From Golubevia sp. BC0850 (taxonomy: Eukaryota; Basidiomycota; Exobasidiomycetes; Golubeviales; Golubeviaceae), in assembly GCA_012976225.1 (NCBI GenBank), contig JAAVVG010000009.1, positions 372,001 through 436,000 on the forward strand: a stretch of 64,000 bases of DNA, read 5' to 3'. A model generated the notes under the pieces. That model ran no database searches. It saw only the letters and a list, made by a program, of their open reading frames with translations, and was not told the origin of the DNA. Shown one piece after another: positions 33,008-44,650 of this stretch; within the stretch, counting starts at the first letter, position 1; the number at the start of each line of letters is the position of its first letter. The translations under genes were made by a program, and so were the position numbers.

Positions 33008-33801
33008 ATGGCCTCCCCAGATCTAGCTGCTACTTACGCTTCCCTCATCCTCGCTGACGAAGGTCTAGAGATCACTGTGCGTGCCTGCCCCTAATCCTAA
33101 GTAGAGGATTCAAGTTTCGATTCGGACAAGGAATTTGGGCAGGATATCTGGAATTGAGGAAGGAAGGATGGAGACAGATGGGTTGGCTGGCTGGCAGGCA
33201 GGCAGCAGCAGGAGGGATAGACGGGGTTGCGACACCTGATGAGTACATCTTCAGGACTGCTTCGGTGTCTGCTGTAAGGTCAAGACCGCTGCAAGTTGGG
33301 CTCGTGAGGCAGGCCGACAAATGAGAGTGGATTTTAGTTGGAGATGGATGGGTAGAGAGAGAGACCCATCATCTCTCTCGGTCTTCACCTCTCTGTCGCT
33401 TTGGCGAATAGTTCTGGTCCATTGATGAGAAAGGTGGAATTCTTGTCAGCTGGAGTTCCTTCAAGAGAGAGCGTTCGACCTCCACCCGACGCACCAAACC
33501 AGAGTTGCTGAACCTTCCTAACCTCTCCTCTCACCTACAGTCCGACAAGCTCGTCTCCCTTACCGAGGCTGCCGGATGCCCAATTGAACCAATCTGGGCC
33601 ACCCTTCTAGCCAAGGCTCTTGAAGGAAAGGACATCAAGGACATGCTCACCAACGTTGGAGGAGGAGGTGCCAGCGTTGCTGTCGCTGCCCCAGCTGCTG
33701 CTGCCGGAGGTGCCGCCGCTGAGGAGAAGAAGGCCGAGAAGGAAGAGGAGAAGGAAGAGGAAGAGAGTGATGGAGATATGGGACTCGGTCTATTCGATTA
33801 A
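33008..33801 (+). CDS. RPP1: 60S acidic ribosomal protein P1
   Basis: Stalk protein of the large ribosomal subunit that pairs with P2 and recruits elongation factors. Two exons (33008-33076 and 33541-33801) give 109 residues, the normal length. The N-terminal helix bundle reads [20 protein letters not shown], then [20 protein letters not shown] and [13 protein letters not shown]. An Ala/Gly hinge leads to the conserved acidic tail [13 protein letters not shown], the shared P-protein ending that binds elongation factors. The 464-bp intron is by far the longest near it and contains a hairpin. A possible intron also lies in the 3' UTR, since GTGAGT-like sequence follows the stop by a few bases. 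Confidence 0.97.
33077..33540 (+). other. Long RPP1 intron with hairpin and box C/D-like motifs
   Basis: 464 bp, against typical introns of 50-150 bp here. It holds a perfect 7-bp stem (GATGGGT 33347-33353 with ACCCATC 33364-33370). A TGATGA at 33423-33428 is followed 80 nt later by CTGA at 33508-33511, a box C/D-like spacing. The terminal stem expected of a snoRNA is weak, so no RNA gene is called. Confidence 0.35.
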
Positions 33802-34503
33802 ACAAATCAGTGAGTACTGAACGCGGTGGGCTGAGGGTGGTAGTCTGGGCTCAGATGACGTGGAATCTAGAGAGGATAGGATACCTTATCGAAGATCTGC
33901 TTCGAAAATCGGGGAACATATACTCTGGCCGAGGGAGGAAGGTACCTCTTTAACCAACTCACCTCGCTTCAGAAGCTCTTACTGACCTCACACCCCTCTC
34001 CTCCTCTCCAGAATCAAACCTTTTCTCTTGTTCTCATCCAATTTTCACTTTTCCCAGCATCCGTTTCTGTATTCTCGCATGCCCATCTTTTCTTTTCACC
34101 CGTTCATCCTCTCACTCAGTTTTTGGCTTTTTGGCTGTGAATTGAGCATGTAAAACTTATTCTATGTTCCTCTTCTTTCGTGGAGGCTCAAGACAAAATT
34201 AAATCCCAATACATGATTCATTTTCTCCATGCTAGCAAATCGAAAGGGTCGTCCAAGAGAGAGAGACAGAGAGAGATTGGCAGAGTGAGAGACAGCCGTC
34301 AACAAGGAGATGGTCCTTGGAATGAGAAGGAGAGCTGGATTAGGAGCACGTCTTCTATCTCTTTGGTGTTGATGACCAAACACAAAATTGAGGGACCAAG
34401 TTCTCAAAGGCTCAATCTTAGACGAACTCAATTGGTTTCAGGGAGAGGTGGCGCTACAAAAGTCATCAAGGGGGAAAGTCTGTGACTCATCCTACACCTT
34501 CAA
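33802..34503. other. Convergent 3' flanks, no supported gene
   Basis: About 700 bp between the 3' ends of RPP1 (+) and the sulfotransferase-fold gene (-). No coding evidence. Confidence 0.5.
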
Positions 34504-35985
34504 ATCATCTTCTTCCAAATCCACCTTTCTGCCAGTAGCTTGCAATCACGGCTACACCTCCAACCAAGGTCACCAATCCTAATCCATTCAAGCCTGTTCT
34601 GACGCGTCTAACGATTTTCTCCTTGCGCTTCAATTCTCCTTGGGTGATTTGTTCGAAAGTGAATTGAGCATTCTTAGAGTTCTCGCTTCCGGTACCTGAG
34701 AGTAAAGGGAGACGATTGAATAGAATCTCAGCAAATGAAAGCTCTCTCTATCACCGTTCTCGTTTTTCGATCCTCGAGGTCTCGACTTCGAACTCACTGG
34801 CGTTGACATTTGGCCAGGCCTTTCCTTCTGGCTTTTCAACGCCTAGGAAGGGACAAATGATGTCATAGCCGTTGACATCTGAGCGAGTCTGATAGAGCAG
34901 AACTCTATCAGATTCACCTCTCTTCTCAAAGAAATCTTGGATGTCTTTGATGTATTCAGTAATTGCATTCTCATCGATGCTGCTCCTGTTGGCGAAGATA
35001 CCTTTGGGTCCCCACCAAATTAAGCTCACTGGAAGTGATGGAACCAAAAAGAGCGATCAGAAAGTGGGAAATCAAGAAACCAAGGTAGCAAAGGACAGCG
35101 ATCAGAATGCAAGAAATGAAGACAACTCACTCATGTGGAGCACCTCTCTCTCCTTAGGCCAAAGAAGCCACACAATCATTGAATCTATGCCAGGAGTGAG
35201 CCAGCAAACGGTCTGAAAGAAGCAAAGGGAGTGGAGATAGTTAGCGTATGATCTGCAAGGTGTGAAGACTTGAGAGAATCGTAACCCACACTTCTAAGTG
35301 ACTTGACCCAGGCCCTGGGGTCACGGGATGTGATTATGATCTGATAGGAAGTATGACATGAGGAATGATAAGAACTTAAAATGTGCGATGCGGTGCAAAT
35401 GGAGAAAAAGGTGACGCAGAGGAAATGTTGAAGAGCCGAATCAGAGGTCACTCACCTTTGCTTCTGGGTTCAATACAGCCAACTCCTTGACGAATTGGGA
35501 TCCTGGGGAGTCATGAATGGCAGAATACCCTTCCAAAAGCTGGTTATAGAAGGCATGGAACGCGCAGTTGGTAAGACGGCAAGACCGCTACTTTCGAGTC
35601 TCGACACGGCAACGCTCCCAAACTCACCTCGTCCCACTCAGCTGGTGAAAGACCTTCTGTGTGAGCTTTGGTCCAAAGAGGAACCTGCTGAGGATTTCCA
35701 AAGAGCTCTTTCATGTGATGACACTTTAGTCCCAGTTCGTTCATGGCGGTGTACATGCTCATCGACCCAGTGCGAGGAAGAGCTGGAGACCGCAGAAGGA
35801 AGGAAAATGATTTATCAGAGCACCAGATGTCAGAAATTAGATTTAGGCAACAACTGGAGACTCAAAGTATCGAGAGCATTAGTCTTCTCCAACTCACAAG
35901 CACCAATGACTTTTAGATTGTGAGGCTTTGGCCTTGGAACTTCAGGATTGGCAAGACCGGGTGAAACGATGGTTGAAGAAGACAT
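34504..35985 (-). CDS. Sulfotransferase-fold P-loop protein with C-terminal membrane anchor
   Basis: Multi-exon gene beginning MSSSTIVSPGLANPEVPRPK. The phosphosulfate-binding P-loop reads IGASLPRTGSMSMYTAMNEL, followed by LGLKCHHMKELF, AIHDSPGSQFVKELAVLNPE, IIITSRDPRAWVKSL (the 3'-phosphate Arg/Ser region) and DFFEKRGESDRVLLYQTRSD, GYDIICPFLGVEKP and W. This order is that of the fungal sulfotransferase-like family (Sulfotransfer_4). The last exon adds QFTFEQITQGELKRKEKIVR and a hydrophobic helix GLNGLGLVTLVGGVAVIASY with a basic tail, a tail-anchor-like end that would place the enzyme on a membrane. Splice joins were made by eye at six or so introns; the shortest exons are the least certain. 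The substrate is unknown. Confidence 0.8.
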
Positions 35986-36548
35986 ACCGAAGATGAATAT
36001 TCGATGTGATGTTAGGGAAGAAGAAAGAAGTAAAGAAGATTTTCCAAAAGAATCACATGAGGCATGAGGGCGCGTTTGTCAAATCTCTCGTGCGGTCGTT
36101 CGATCTTGACAGCTTGACTGCGCATCTCTCGGTCAGAGGGTCAGAAGGCTCTTAATCGGCCTTAACGAATCACTGTTCACGCATCACCGAGAAGAAGAGA
36201 AAAGAGGAGACGAAAGAATCGTACGAGATTCGTTTGGGAGAAAAGAGGAGGAATATCTTGAGAGGTAAAAGAGTATGGCCTGGAAACAAGGGAACGAGAG
36301 ATGGGGACGGGGACAAACAAGAAGAGGAGGCAAGAGGTGTATAGTTGAGAAAGCGTAGAAAGAAAGAGTCCGTGAGTGTTAGAAGAATAACCATCGAGAG
36401 GTATTGGACCAAGAGGAAATACGCGGGACGGTATAGTTGATGCAAGAAGCTTGAGGACCTATTCAGAAGACATCAGAAGACAAAGGGTGCAACACGAAGA
36501 GACGGAGATTAATTCTGGAGGAAGGAGAAGGTGGAGAGGGTGGAAAAG
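35986..36548. other. Intergenic: sulfotransferase-fold gene promoter and SCC3 3' flank
   Basis: About 560 bp, purine-rich on the plus strand from 36,180 on. No supported coding frame. Confidence 0.5.
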
Positions 36549-39500
36549 TCAGAACACAATCGCAGATGGGAGCTGAATCACTTCCAGTCCAAAGTCGTCA
36601 AATATCTGGGAACTCTGCCGCAACGCCTGACAACCTCTATGTGAAAGACAGTCCTACTCACCTTTCTCCTTTTCTTTCGACTGGCCTCAGATTCCCTGGG
36701 AGATTTCTCAGGCTGCTCTTCGTCGTCTTCGTCCTCTCCCAGACCTGCGAAGATGTCGACGTCTTCGTCCAGTTGGATATCTAGAACATCTCGAGCGTCC
36801 AAATCCATTCCATCAGCGTCAGTATCGGCATCCCCCGCTCCACTTTGGATTTCCAAGTCTTCATCAACTTGAGGTTCCTCTTCAGGCTCGTCGAAGAAGT
36901 CGTCATGTTTCCTTTTCCTCGATTCGGCTCTCTTGGCAGCCTTCTCCTTCTCCTGTAGTTCCAATGCATTGACGGCAGCTTTGGAAGCAGAGGCGGACTT
37001 GGGTTTAGGTCTTGGTCTTGAGGTTGAGTTAGGAGCAGGGTCGGAAGCATCTCCAAGTAGAGCGTCGGCCTCGGCATCCTCTTCTTCGTCTTCGTTGGTT
37101 GGTGCTGTCTTCTTCTTGGGAGTAGCTGCGGCTTTGGCTTTTCCTGAAGAGAGGAAGGATGATAGAGGGACAAGACTAGGTATCAGAGAGATGCAAGGGA
37201 GCGATCTGGAATTCAAAGCATTGTAGACGTACCAGTAGCTAGACGAGTATCCTTTGAAGCGATAGTCAAGAGTCTCTTCTCATAGGAACGTTGAGCGTCC
37301 CAGATTTTGGAGGTTGTTGAGACTTCAAAGTCGGCATCAGCAAGAGCTCGATCCATGGCGCTTTTACTAAGAATTGGATTGAATTGAATAAAAGGAAGAG
37401 AGAAGAGGACGCGACGGGAGCCGAAGTTAGTAAATTATCAAGAGAAAAGCCACAACGCCATTCTGTCTCAATCGTCTCTCGGTACTCACATCTTGAGAGA
37501 CTCCTTAGAGCTAGTAGCCGAAAGCAGTAGAGCTAAGCCTTTGAAGAAAGCTGGAACCCTGGCCTTCTTCGACTTGTCGGAACCCTGTTCTGCTTGAGTG
37601 TACTTGGTGACGACGTACTCGATGGCTTGAGTGTGCATTAGAGTGACTCTAGCGGTAGGGATGGTACGCAGGATACTCAAGTTCGCCCCATGAACCACGA
37701 GAGCTGAAGAGATGTTTCGACAGAGAGAGACGAAGTCGGTTTCTGAGGTCGAGAGACCGTCGTCTAGGTAGGCATCGAAGGACTGAAAGCAACAGAAAAT
37801 CGAAAGGGAAGGGAGGATCAGTTCAAGATTCTTCTATCTTTGATCGACTTCTAGACAATTTTCGCTAACTCACCTCTTTGATAGAGTCTAGAATCACTTT
37901 ACAGACCTCATCTCCCCGTCCATTCAAGACACCTTCTTCACGCAGAGTGTCGAATAAAGTCTTGACGCAAGCATCAAAGACAGAACTCAATCTTTTGAAG
38001 TGAGCTAAGAGACCAGTCCCATGTTTGATGTCGACAACTCCGAATCGAATGGCAGTGATGAAATGAGAAACGGTTTTGCTGAAGACGACGTCTCTTTGCG
38101 CGAAGGCTTGAGAAGGTCTAGCTTCTAACTCAGCCTTTGATTTCCCGTTAGGAGCGGCCTTCGCTTTCTTTGCCTTTGAAGACTTCTTGGTAGGTTTCGG
38201 AGTTCCGTCTTCATCGTCGGAATCAGAGTTGCTGTCCTTGTCTTCTCCAACCTTTCCATTCCGCTCAGAGGGCGAGGATTTCTCGTTTGAGAGCTGTTCA
38301 GAGTAGCGTTCCATTTCGGCTTGAATGAATCCAGAGCAACGGAATTGAGTTTCTTCTTCACATTTGAGACGTAGATCTTTTGGCAGCTTGCCGATTGAGG
38401 TCTTGTCTGAGCCGTCTTGTTGTTCCCCTTCAGTCGGGTCGTTGGCGATTCCCATCGAGCTGTACATGAGATGAAGGTTGAGAAGCGATTCGAAAGCCTG
38501 AGAGAACAGAAGGTGGGAGACGAGGGACCAAAGTGGGTCAGCCTTCTCTCCACACGATCTCCATATTCAGGTTCGAACGTACTCACCACACGCTGAACAC
38601 CAGTGCAAGCATTGGAGACTCCTCCGCCTACGAATTCAAGCATCAGGTCGAGCACGGTCGTTCGCTTCTCGAGTAGAGCCTCGACTAGGGCAGAGTCAGG
38701 AGAGTTCATGTTGACGACAGCTTTGGTCTGCCACATGATATGAATACTTAAGACTTTCAAAGCATCTTCGACCATCTATTTTGGAGATAGAACAGAGAGG
38801 AAGGCAATCAGTATCGGCTGAAGACAGAAGCCGCGACAGATTCCACTTCTTTTCAAACTCACCTTTGTCTCTTCGCGATACCCCAGTCTACCACGACTAG
38901 CGATTCCGATGATAATCTCCCAAGCACTGGTTAATCTTCCACCATCGTCATCTTCCAGAGACTTCGTTAAATCGGTAACGCTAAAAAGATAATTCAATCT
39001 AAGAATGCTAGCACCAAGATCATGGATTTCATCTTCAGTCAAGCCAGCAGTCTCGACATCTCTACCTTGACTGACTTCTCTAATGGAATTGACTAAATCC
39101 TCTTCCAAAGAGCTGAATTTTGTAGAATTGGTGTTTGAGAGAGCAGAAGTATCGTTAAGGCATCTCAAAGCAGAGACTGCGTTTCTTAACAGAACAGGCT
39201 CAACGTGACGGGTGAATTGAACAGTGATATCGTCCCATAGAGTCTCATAAGCAGTGATCTCTCTCATCTCCAGATACATGTCCAGATCCATGATTTGAGG
39301 GATGCTAAGGATTTCAGAAATTGCTGGAGCATCGGTACGATATTTAGCGAAGAGTTTTGGTAAAGCTGGAATCAAAGCTCTAGTTAAATCTGATCTTGAG
39401 GTATCCTCTTCATCTTTGTCTTTCTCTTTTGTAGATTCTGAGTTGATGCGAACAATACGAAGAATAGCTACCAGAGCCTCTATCAAAATTGCTTCTTCTT

Positions 39501-41996
39501 CTGTCTCTAGACGATAGGCTGATTCTGGAGGCTGCTCTCCAACGGCTTCAGAGTTTCTTGATTTCTTCTTGGTTGGAGTGTCAGTGGTAGAATGATCGTA
39601 GAGAAGGAGTTCGATGCACGGCTGCCAATCTTGAAGTTCTTCAACTGAATTCCATAGAGCTTCCACAGCCTTTCCAATTCTTCCTTCCCTATCATGACCC
39701 ACGACTGAAGAGAGATCATCTACCTTGCGTTGATGAGCACTTCCTGCTGAATCTTCATCTTCGTCTTGAGCACCACTTTCCAAAGCAGCGGCCTTAGCTT
39801 TCTCCTTCTCTTCTTCATCGATCTGTTTCTCATATTTGACCAACAGAGAGGCTAGGCATTTTAACCTGAGTTTCGAAATTTCATTTTCATCTTCTCCTCC
39901 AGTTGTAGTTCCTTTCTTCTTCTTCTTGGAACCATTCCCAGTTAGATCTTCCTTTGACTCTTCGACTAGTTCGTCTAATAAACCCTTGACGAAAGCAGCT
40001 ACTGCTTTACGAACTCTAGGGTCAACGTCAAAGACATGAGTTGCTAGAGAATCACGTTGTTGTTCATCTAGTAGATCATGCTTGTCGATTGAGACTAGAA
40101 CTCCAATGGTTGCGATTCGAACTTTGAGGTCTACGTCTCCATTTGCCATTTCGACCAGACGTCCTTTGAACATCTCAGTGAAATGCTTGATTTGACCAGC
40201 AAAGCTGTCTCCAGTGTAGAGAGCAGCCATGGCTTCGATAGCGGCCATGCGAACTCCAGCATCCTGAGATTGGCGAGAGGGAGGAGATGAAAAGGAGTGA
40301 GAAAGGAATCTAGGATTCGAAGAGCGGAAGAGCCAACACTCACAGTATCAGAGAGAACCCAACCTAGATACCTGAAGTAAGATCCTTGAAGGAAAGCAGC
40401 TGGGAATCTCTTCATCCAGATTCCGAGTTCGGCGACACATTCAGAACGAATTCCCGCATCAGCGTCACGATAACGATGAACGAAGACACTGAGAAAAATG
40501 AAAGCAAAGGGACGTAGAGCAAAGTGATTAGATCAGTTTGGATTGTGTTGGTGAATCGCGACGATGAAGGTTCGGAACTCACCTATCGACCAGATCCTTC
40601 AAGTATCCATCTAGCTTCCCCTTATTCTCTCTAGCTTCCAGGACTTTTCCTTCCAGCTCCTTCAGTCTAGCTTTGTCATTTCTGTTTCCTTTCTTCTTTT
40701 CGGTATCTCTTTGTTTGACCACACTGTTCAAATCTTTCTTTGCTTGTTCACTGACGCTTGAAACCGAAGTGATCGTCCAAAGAGCCATCACAGTAGCAGT
40801 ATGACGAAAGGATCTGATACTAGAAGAAGACATTGCTGAGACCCAAGCTTTGAAGACTTCCATCATTGTATCGTCGTATAGAACTTCAGCGTCTGAAGAG
40901 GAAGAGATCAAACGATCTAAGAATTCTGAAAGTGATTTACGGAACTTGGAGTAAGGCTTAGCGCGTGAGACGATTGGATAAGAAGGGATCTCTTCCTTGA
41001 GATGGGAGAAGCGAAGAAATATAGGAGAGGTTAGACAAAGATGGAAGGAGAGTGGCAAGAGAGAAGAAACTGACCTTCTTGAAATCTTCTTGTAGATCAT
41101 CTAGAGAATCGACGATTGCATCTAGATCTTGAGCCACGTCTTCATCAACAGTCCCATTGCAGCCGCAGGTCTGAAGGAGAAGATGAGGAGGGGAAGGAAG
41201 CGGATTAGAAGGAAGGGCGAGGCCATAGGAAGGTCACTGAAGACTCACTCTAATGATGAAGGTGACTAGCTGAGCCAAAGCAGGTCCAGCATCTGAATGA
41301 TACTTGACAATCCAATCTTCTGCAGTAGTCTGAAGAGCCGTCTCTGGATCCTTGACAGAGTCTTAGAGAGGTGGAACAAAGAGATAGAGAGGTCCTTGCG
41401 TAAGTCCTCCTTCACTCTCCTTCTAAATCCAACGCATACATCCCTTTCTTTTTGTTTCATTTAATCTTTCAATACCTGTACTCACTGAATAAAGTATTGT
41501 CATCTTTCACGAGAAGGTCTTCCTTGCTCGCAGCATTCCCTCTTCCCTTCCCAGCACCAACCCTTTTACCTTTCGCTCTAGGCGCCCTTGGCTTCCCACC
41601 AGTAGCAGCTTTCTTTGGCTTTGAGCTTCCATTGATGCTAGTATTGCTGCTCTTCCTTGGAGCCTTTGGCTTCTTCTCTGTGATGAAGTCATCATCTTCA
41701 TGTTCTGGTAGATCGTCGGAATCTATGTCATCATCTGAATCTTTCTCTGCGTTCTTTGCTTGAGCTTTGACGCGCGCTGCTCTTGGAGCTCTCTTTCCAA
41801 GTTTGGGAGAAGGCGCTGAGGGAGCTGGAGGAACGGAAGAGCGGAGGGAGTAGTTGGTAAAAAGAGGTCTGTGTGGGTGGAAGATGATGGAAGGAAGGAA
41901 CTTACATTCTGATTCTTGATCATCGCGATCACTGTTATCATCACTTTCATTGTTGTTTACAGCAGCTGCTTTACGCTTCTGAGTAGTTCTTGCCAT
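36549..41996 (-). CDS. SCC3: Cohesin subunit Scc3/STAG
   Basis: HEAT-repeat subunit of cohesin that binds Scc1/Rad21 and DNA and is needed for sister chromatid cohesion. About a dozen exons. The N-terminus (MARTTQKRKAAAVNNNESDD) is acidic and basic, with a Lys/Pro/Ala-rich stretch. The STAG region includes SIRSFRHTATVMALWTITSV. The stromalin conservative domain is unmistakable: SVFVHRYRDADAGIRSECVA, ELGIWMKRFPAAFLQGSYFR, YLGWVLSDTDAGVRMAAIEA. HEAT-like helices follow (VDLKVRIATIGVLVSIDKHD; VFDVDPRVRKAVAAFVKGLL). The C-terminus is acidic with an SPRESEASRKKRRK cluster. The final exon of 24 nt (36572-36549) encodes LPSAIVF. Without that splice the frame would run on through intron sequence. Confidence 0.93.
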
Positions 41997-42571
41997 AATT
42001 GTTGGTGGAGTATGATGATGTGTGAAGAGAGAGTAGCTTTCTCAAGATCATCGCGTCACCTCGAAAACCGTGTCCACCCCCTTCGAGACAAAAGTAAAAC
42101 AAAGCCCTTTCCTCAGCTTTCTCCCCCTTCTACGGTCGTTGAGAAAAGAGAGGGCCAGTCAAAACCCAGCTGGAAGGAAGGAGGACCGGTTCTTACGCTT
42201 GCATCATTCAGATCCTTGCAGCGTTCCATTGCCTCTCCACCCTACTCCTATCTATCCTCTGAAATTTCATTTACATGGTCGGGGCTTTCATGTTCCCCAC
42301 TGGTCCGATACGTCCGAAAGCGCGAAATTTCGAAGTTGGAAGAGGTGGCAAAAGTCAAAATGCTCTCCAACTGTTCAGGGCCAAAGGCTGGAAAAGAGAA
42401 ATTGGAGGAGGTCAATGATTCGAGCGTTCGCTCTCTTTGTAAATGGTGACAGTCAAAAATTCAGGCTAAGAAGAAACAGAGAAAACGAGTTGCGGGGGTA
42501 TAAGCGAACAAGGTGCTAAGTCAGACTGATCATACGAGAAGGGGGAAGAAAGAAGAAGTCTTGAGGATACC
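41997..42571. other. Intergenic: SCC3 promoter and hydrophobin 3' flank
   Basis: A plus-strand open frame of 177 codons overlaps the SCC3 start and has no domain, so I treat it as chance. No other signal. Confidence 0.5.
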
Positions 42572-43074
42572 TCAGTTGACGGAAAGTGGAGTGCAAGAAG
42601 TTTGAATCAAACCGTTGGCTTGGTTTCCGGAACAGCAGACTGTAGAAGAAGGGAGAGACAGACAAGTTAGAGCCATGATGAGCCTGCTCAGTCGAGGCTT
42701 GGAACTTCTAAACTAACCAGCAGTGTCCTTGCAGCTGTTAGAAATGGCAGCAGAAGCACCAACAGCGTTGACGGGAATTTGATTCTGATGAAAAAGAAGA
42801 AAACAAGGGGGTGAGCTCCAAACCGAGAGAATGGAACCAAAAGAGATAGATCTCTCTGCAAGTCTGAACTCACACAGCTGAGACCGACTTGTCCAGCGAC
42901 ATCATCTAAACCGATCAAAGACTTGATGGATTGAGCATCAGCACCATCGTGGACTGAAGAACAGCACTGTGGAGTTCCTTGAGAGCAAGATCCTTCACTG
43001 GCAGATTGAACTTGTTGAGCAGCGGCAGAGACAGTGGCAATGGCGGCTAGGGTGAATAAAGTTAGGAATTGCAT
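42572..43074 (-). CDS. Class I hydrophobin
   Basis: Secreted amphipathic coat protein that self-assembles at air-water interfaces on hyphae or spores. Three exons give 111 residues. A signal peptide (MQFLTLFTLAAIATVSAAA) precedes the eight cysteines: SCSQGTPQCCSS, QVGLSC, AISNSCKDTAVCCSGNQ and TSC. Spacing is C-6-CC-28-C-17-C-5-CC-12-C, within the class I ranges. Both introns interrupt near cysteine codons, as is common in basidiomycete hydrophobins. On its coding strand a TATA box lies 121 bp and a CT tract 43-69 bp upstream of the ATG. The gene stands alone, not in a tandem cluster. Confidence 0.93.
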
Positions 43075-43116
43075 CTTGAAAAGAATTTAGAGGAGGTGTG
43101 AAGGTTTTGAGAGAAT

Positions 43117-43143
<27 letters not shown>
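43117..43143 (-). repeat. (CT)n tract in hydrophobin leader
   Basis: About 13 GA dinucleotides on the plus strand, CT on the coding strand, lying between the TATA box and the start codon of the hydrophobin gene. Confidence 0.75.
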
Positions 43144-43147
<4 letters not shown>

Positions 43148-43194
43148 ACTTATTGAGATGGGGAAAAGAAGTTGGAAGATAGGAAAGTGAGCCT

Positions 43195-43202
43195 CCTTTA
43201 TA
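43195..43202 (-). promoter_or_regulatory. TATA box of hydrophobin gene
   Basis: TATAAAGG on the minus strand, 121 bp upstream of the hydrophobin ATG. Confidence 0.6.
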
Positions 43203-43443
43203 CCATTTTGGAAGGTTTCAAGAACCCTGACTTCGATCGCAAATGCCTATGTACATACATGTATGTCACTCGGATCGGAATGGAAGTCTTCAGTGAGCTC
43301 GAGAGGCGGTGGCGAGACTCCTTTCCTGAAATGGAAGGCCCGCAGAAAGAAGTCGGTTCTGCAGGTCTATCAAAAGTTTAAGCTCGATTCTTGATTCAAA
43401 GTCTTGTCCGCTGGTTCCATCAAACATGCGCAAGGCAGCGAAG

Positions 43444-43615
43444 TGACGCTAGTGACGACTGACGCAGCGTCCCGTCAGTCAATGACACGTTGATGATCGA
43501 TGAGTGGTTCGTGATGAGCGTAGCTGCTGCCAGCGACACTCAAGTCAAAGATTGAACTGCTGGCGTTTGAAATTTCTTCAAGGTTCAAGCGTTCAAGCGG
43601 CACGTCAGCACGTCA
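43444..43615. promoter_or_regulatory. Cluster of TGACG/CGTCA half-sites
   Basis: Six TGACG or CGTCA pentamers in 172 bp: 43444, 43453, 43460, 43473, 43603 and 43611. The last two form a direct repeat (ACGTCAGC twice). TGACG is the half-site of ATF/CREB-type bZIP factors. The cluster sits 370-540 bp upstream of the hydrophobin start. Confidence 0.4.
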
Positions 43616-44650
43616 GCAGTTGGCGAGACCCCTTGCCGCAGCCTCACCTCGTCTGGTAACTTCCACCTCTTCCTGCCCCTACCTCTTTCAACAGACACGA
43701 GCTGTAAGCACATAACTATATCCATATGTCAGTGGTTCAAAAGGCTTGGAGTTGGATCCTGGCTACGATCAAGCACAGAGCTCAAAACAAACGGTGACAA
43801 CTCGAGACCGCACCCTCCTCACTAGTTACATACATATCTTCTCTGTCCTTATCGTCTCTACTTATCTACCACAAATGCTTCCGTTCTTCTTCTGATGTGT
43901 AAGCAGTCTTGGTCATTTCTTCCAGTATACCCGTCTCATATCTCATACCGAACCTCGATATGATTCACCCTTCTTACAATCGAAGTTGGACTTCCTGATC
44001 CTGGATGCGGTTTCGTATGCCATCTTTCGTCTACTTCTTCTTTCTCAGCGTGACGGCTGTTGAAGAAACTTTGGCGGACGATCTAGAGAAGAGAAAGCGA
44101 GCAAGAGCCGATCGGATCCTCGTAATAGGACTGAATTCTTGATCGTTCTGGTGACTCACAACCGTTGATTGATTTCTGAAGGATAAAGCTGATAAAGTAA
44201 AGAGTCTGTCTTGTAACGCATATCAGGAAAGAGCGATCTGGTCTTCTCTCTCCTTGGACATTCAAGGAGAGCTTTTCAGTGGGACAACATCTCTGGTCGA
44301 TTTGAACGCTCCAACTCATGACAGCAAAAAGAACATGTTAGACAGGAAACAAGATTTCAATCCCGTCCAAGAAGGGCAATGATATCACATCCTCGCCACT
44401 TTCGAGTTTTCTATCCTTAGCCCTTACTCACACGAGCTCGAACCACTCTACTGGTTGCAACAGGACCTAATCGCCTCAAATTAGGACCAATCTGGGATTT
44501 GTTCTAGCCTTTAGAGGCTCTTTTGTTCAACGGCTTCATTGCTTGTACTGGAGGGCGAGTCTAGCCGTCCTGCACGTGCGATAAGCACTTCTATTCCTTG
44601 GACTGTTCTCTGTCCTTTCTTCTTCTCTCCACCTCTTTCAACTCAACATC
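43616..44650. other. Intergenic with an uncalled small minus-strand frame
   Basis: A minus-strand frame starts MSWSVQIDQRCCPTEKLSLN near 44319, with a GTGAGT donor near 44158. Spliced to an acceptor near 44087 it gives about 65 residues. No family is recognised and the alternative frame of the second exon is equally open, so I do not call it. Confidence 0.25.

Noticed and set aside
41916-42449. 177-codon plus-strand open frame
   Set aside because: It overlaps the SCC3 start on the other strand and shows no domain; composition looks like reversed coding and promoter DNA.
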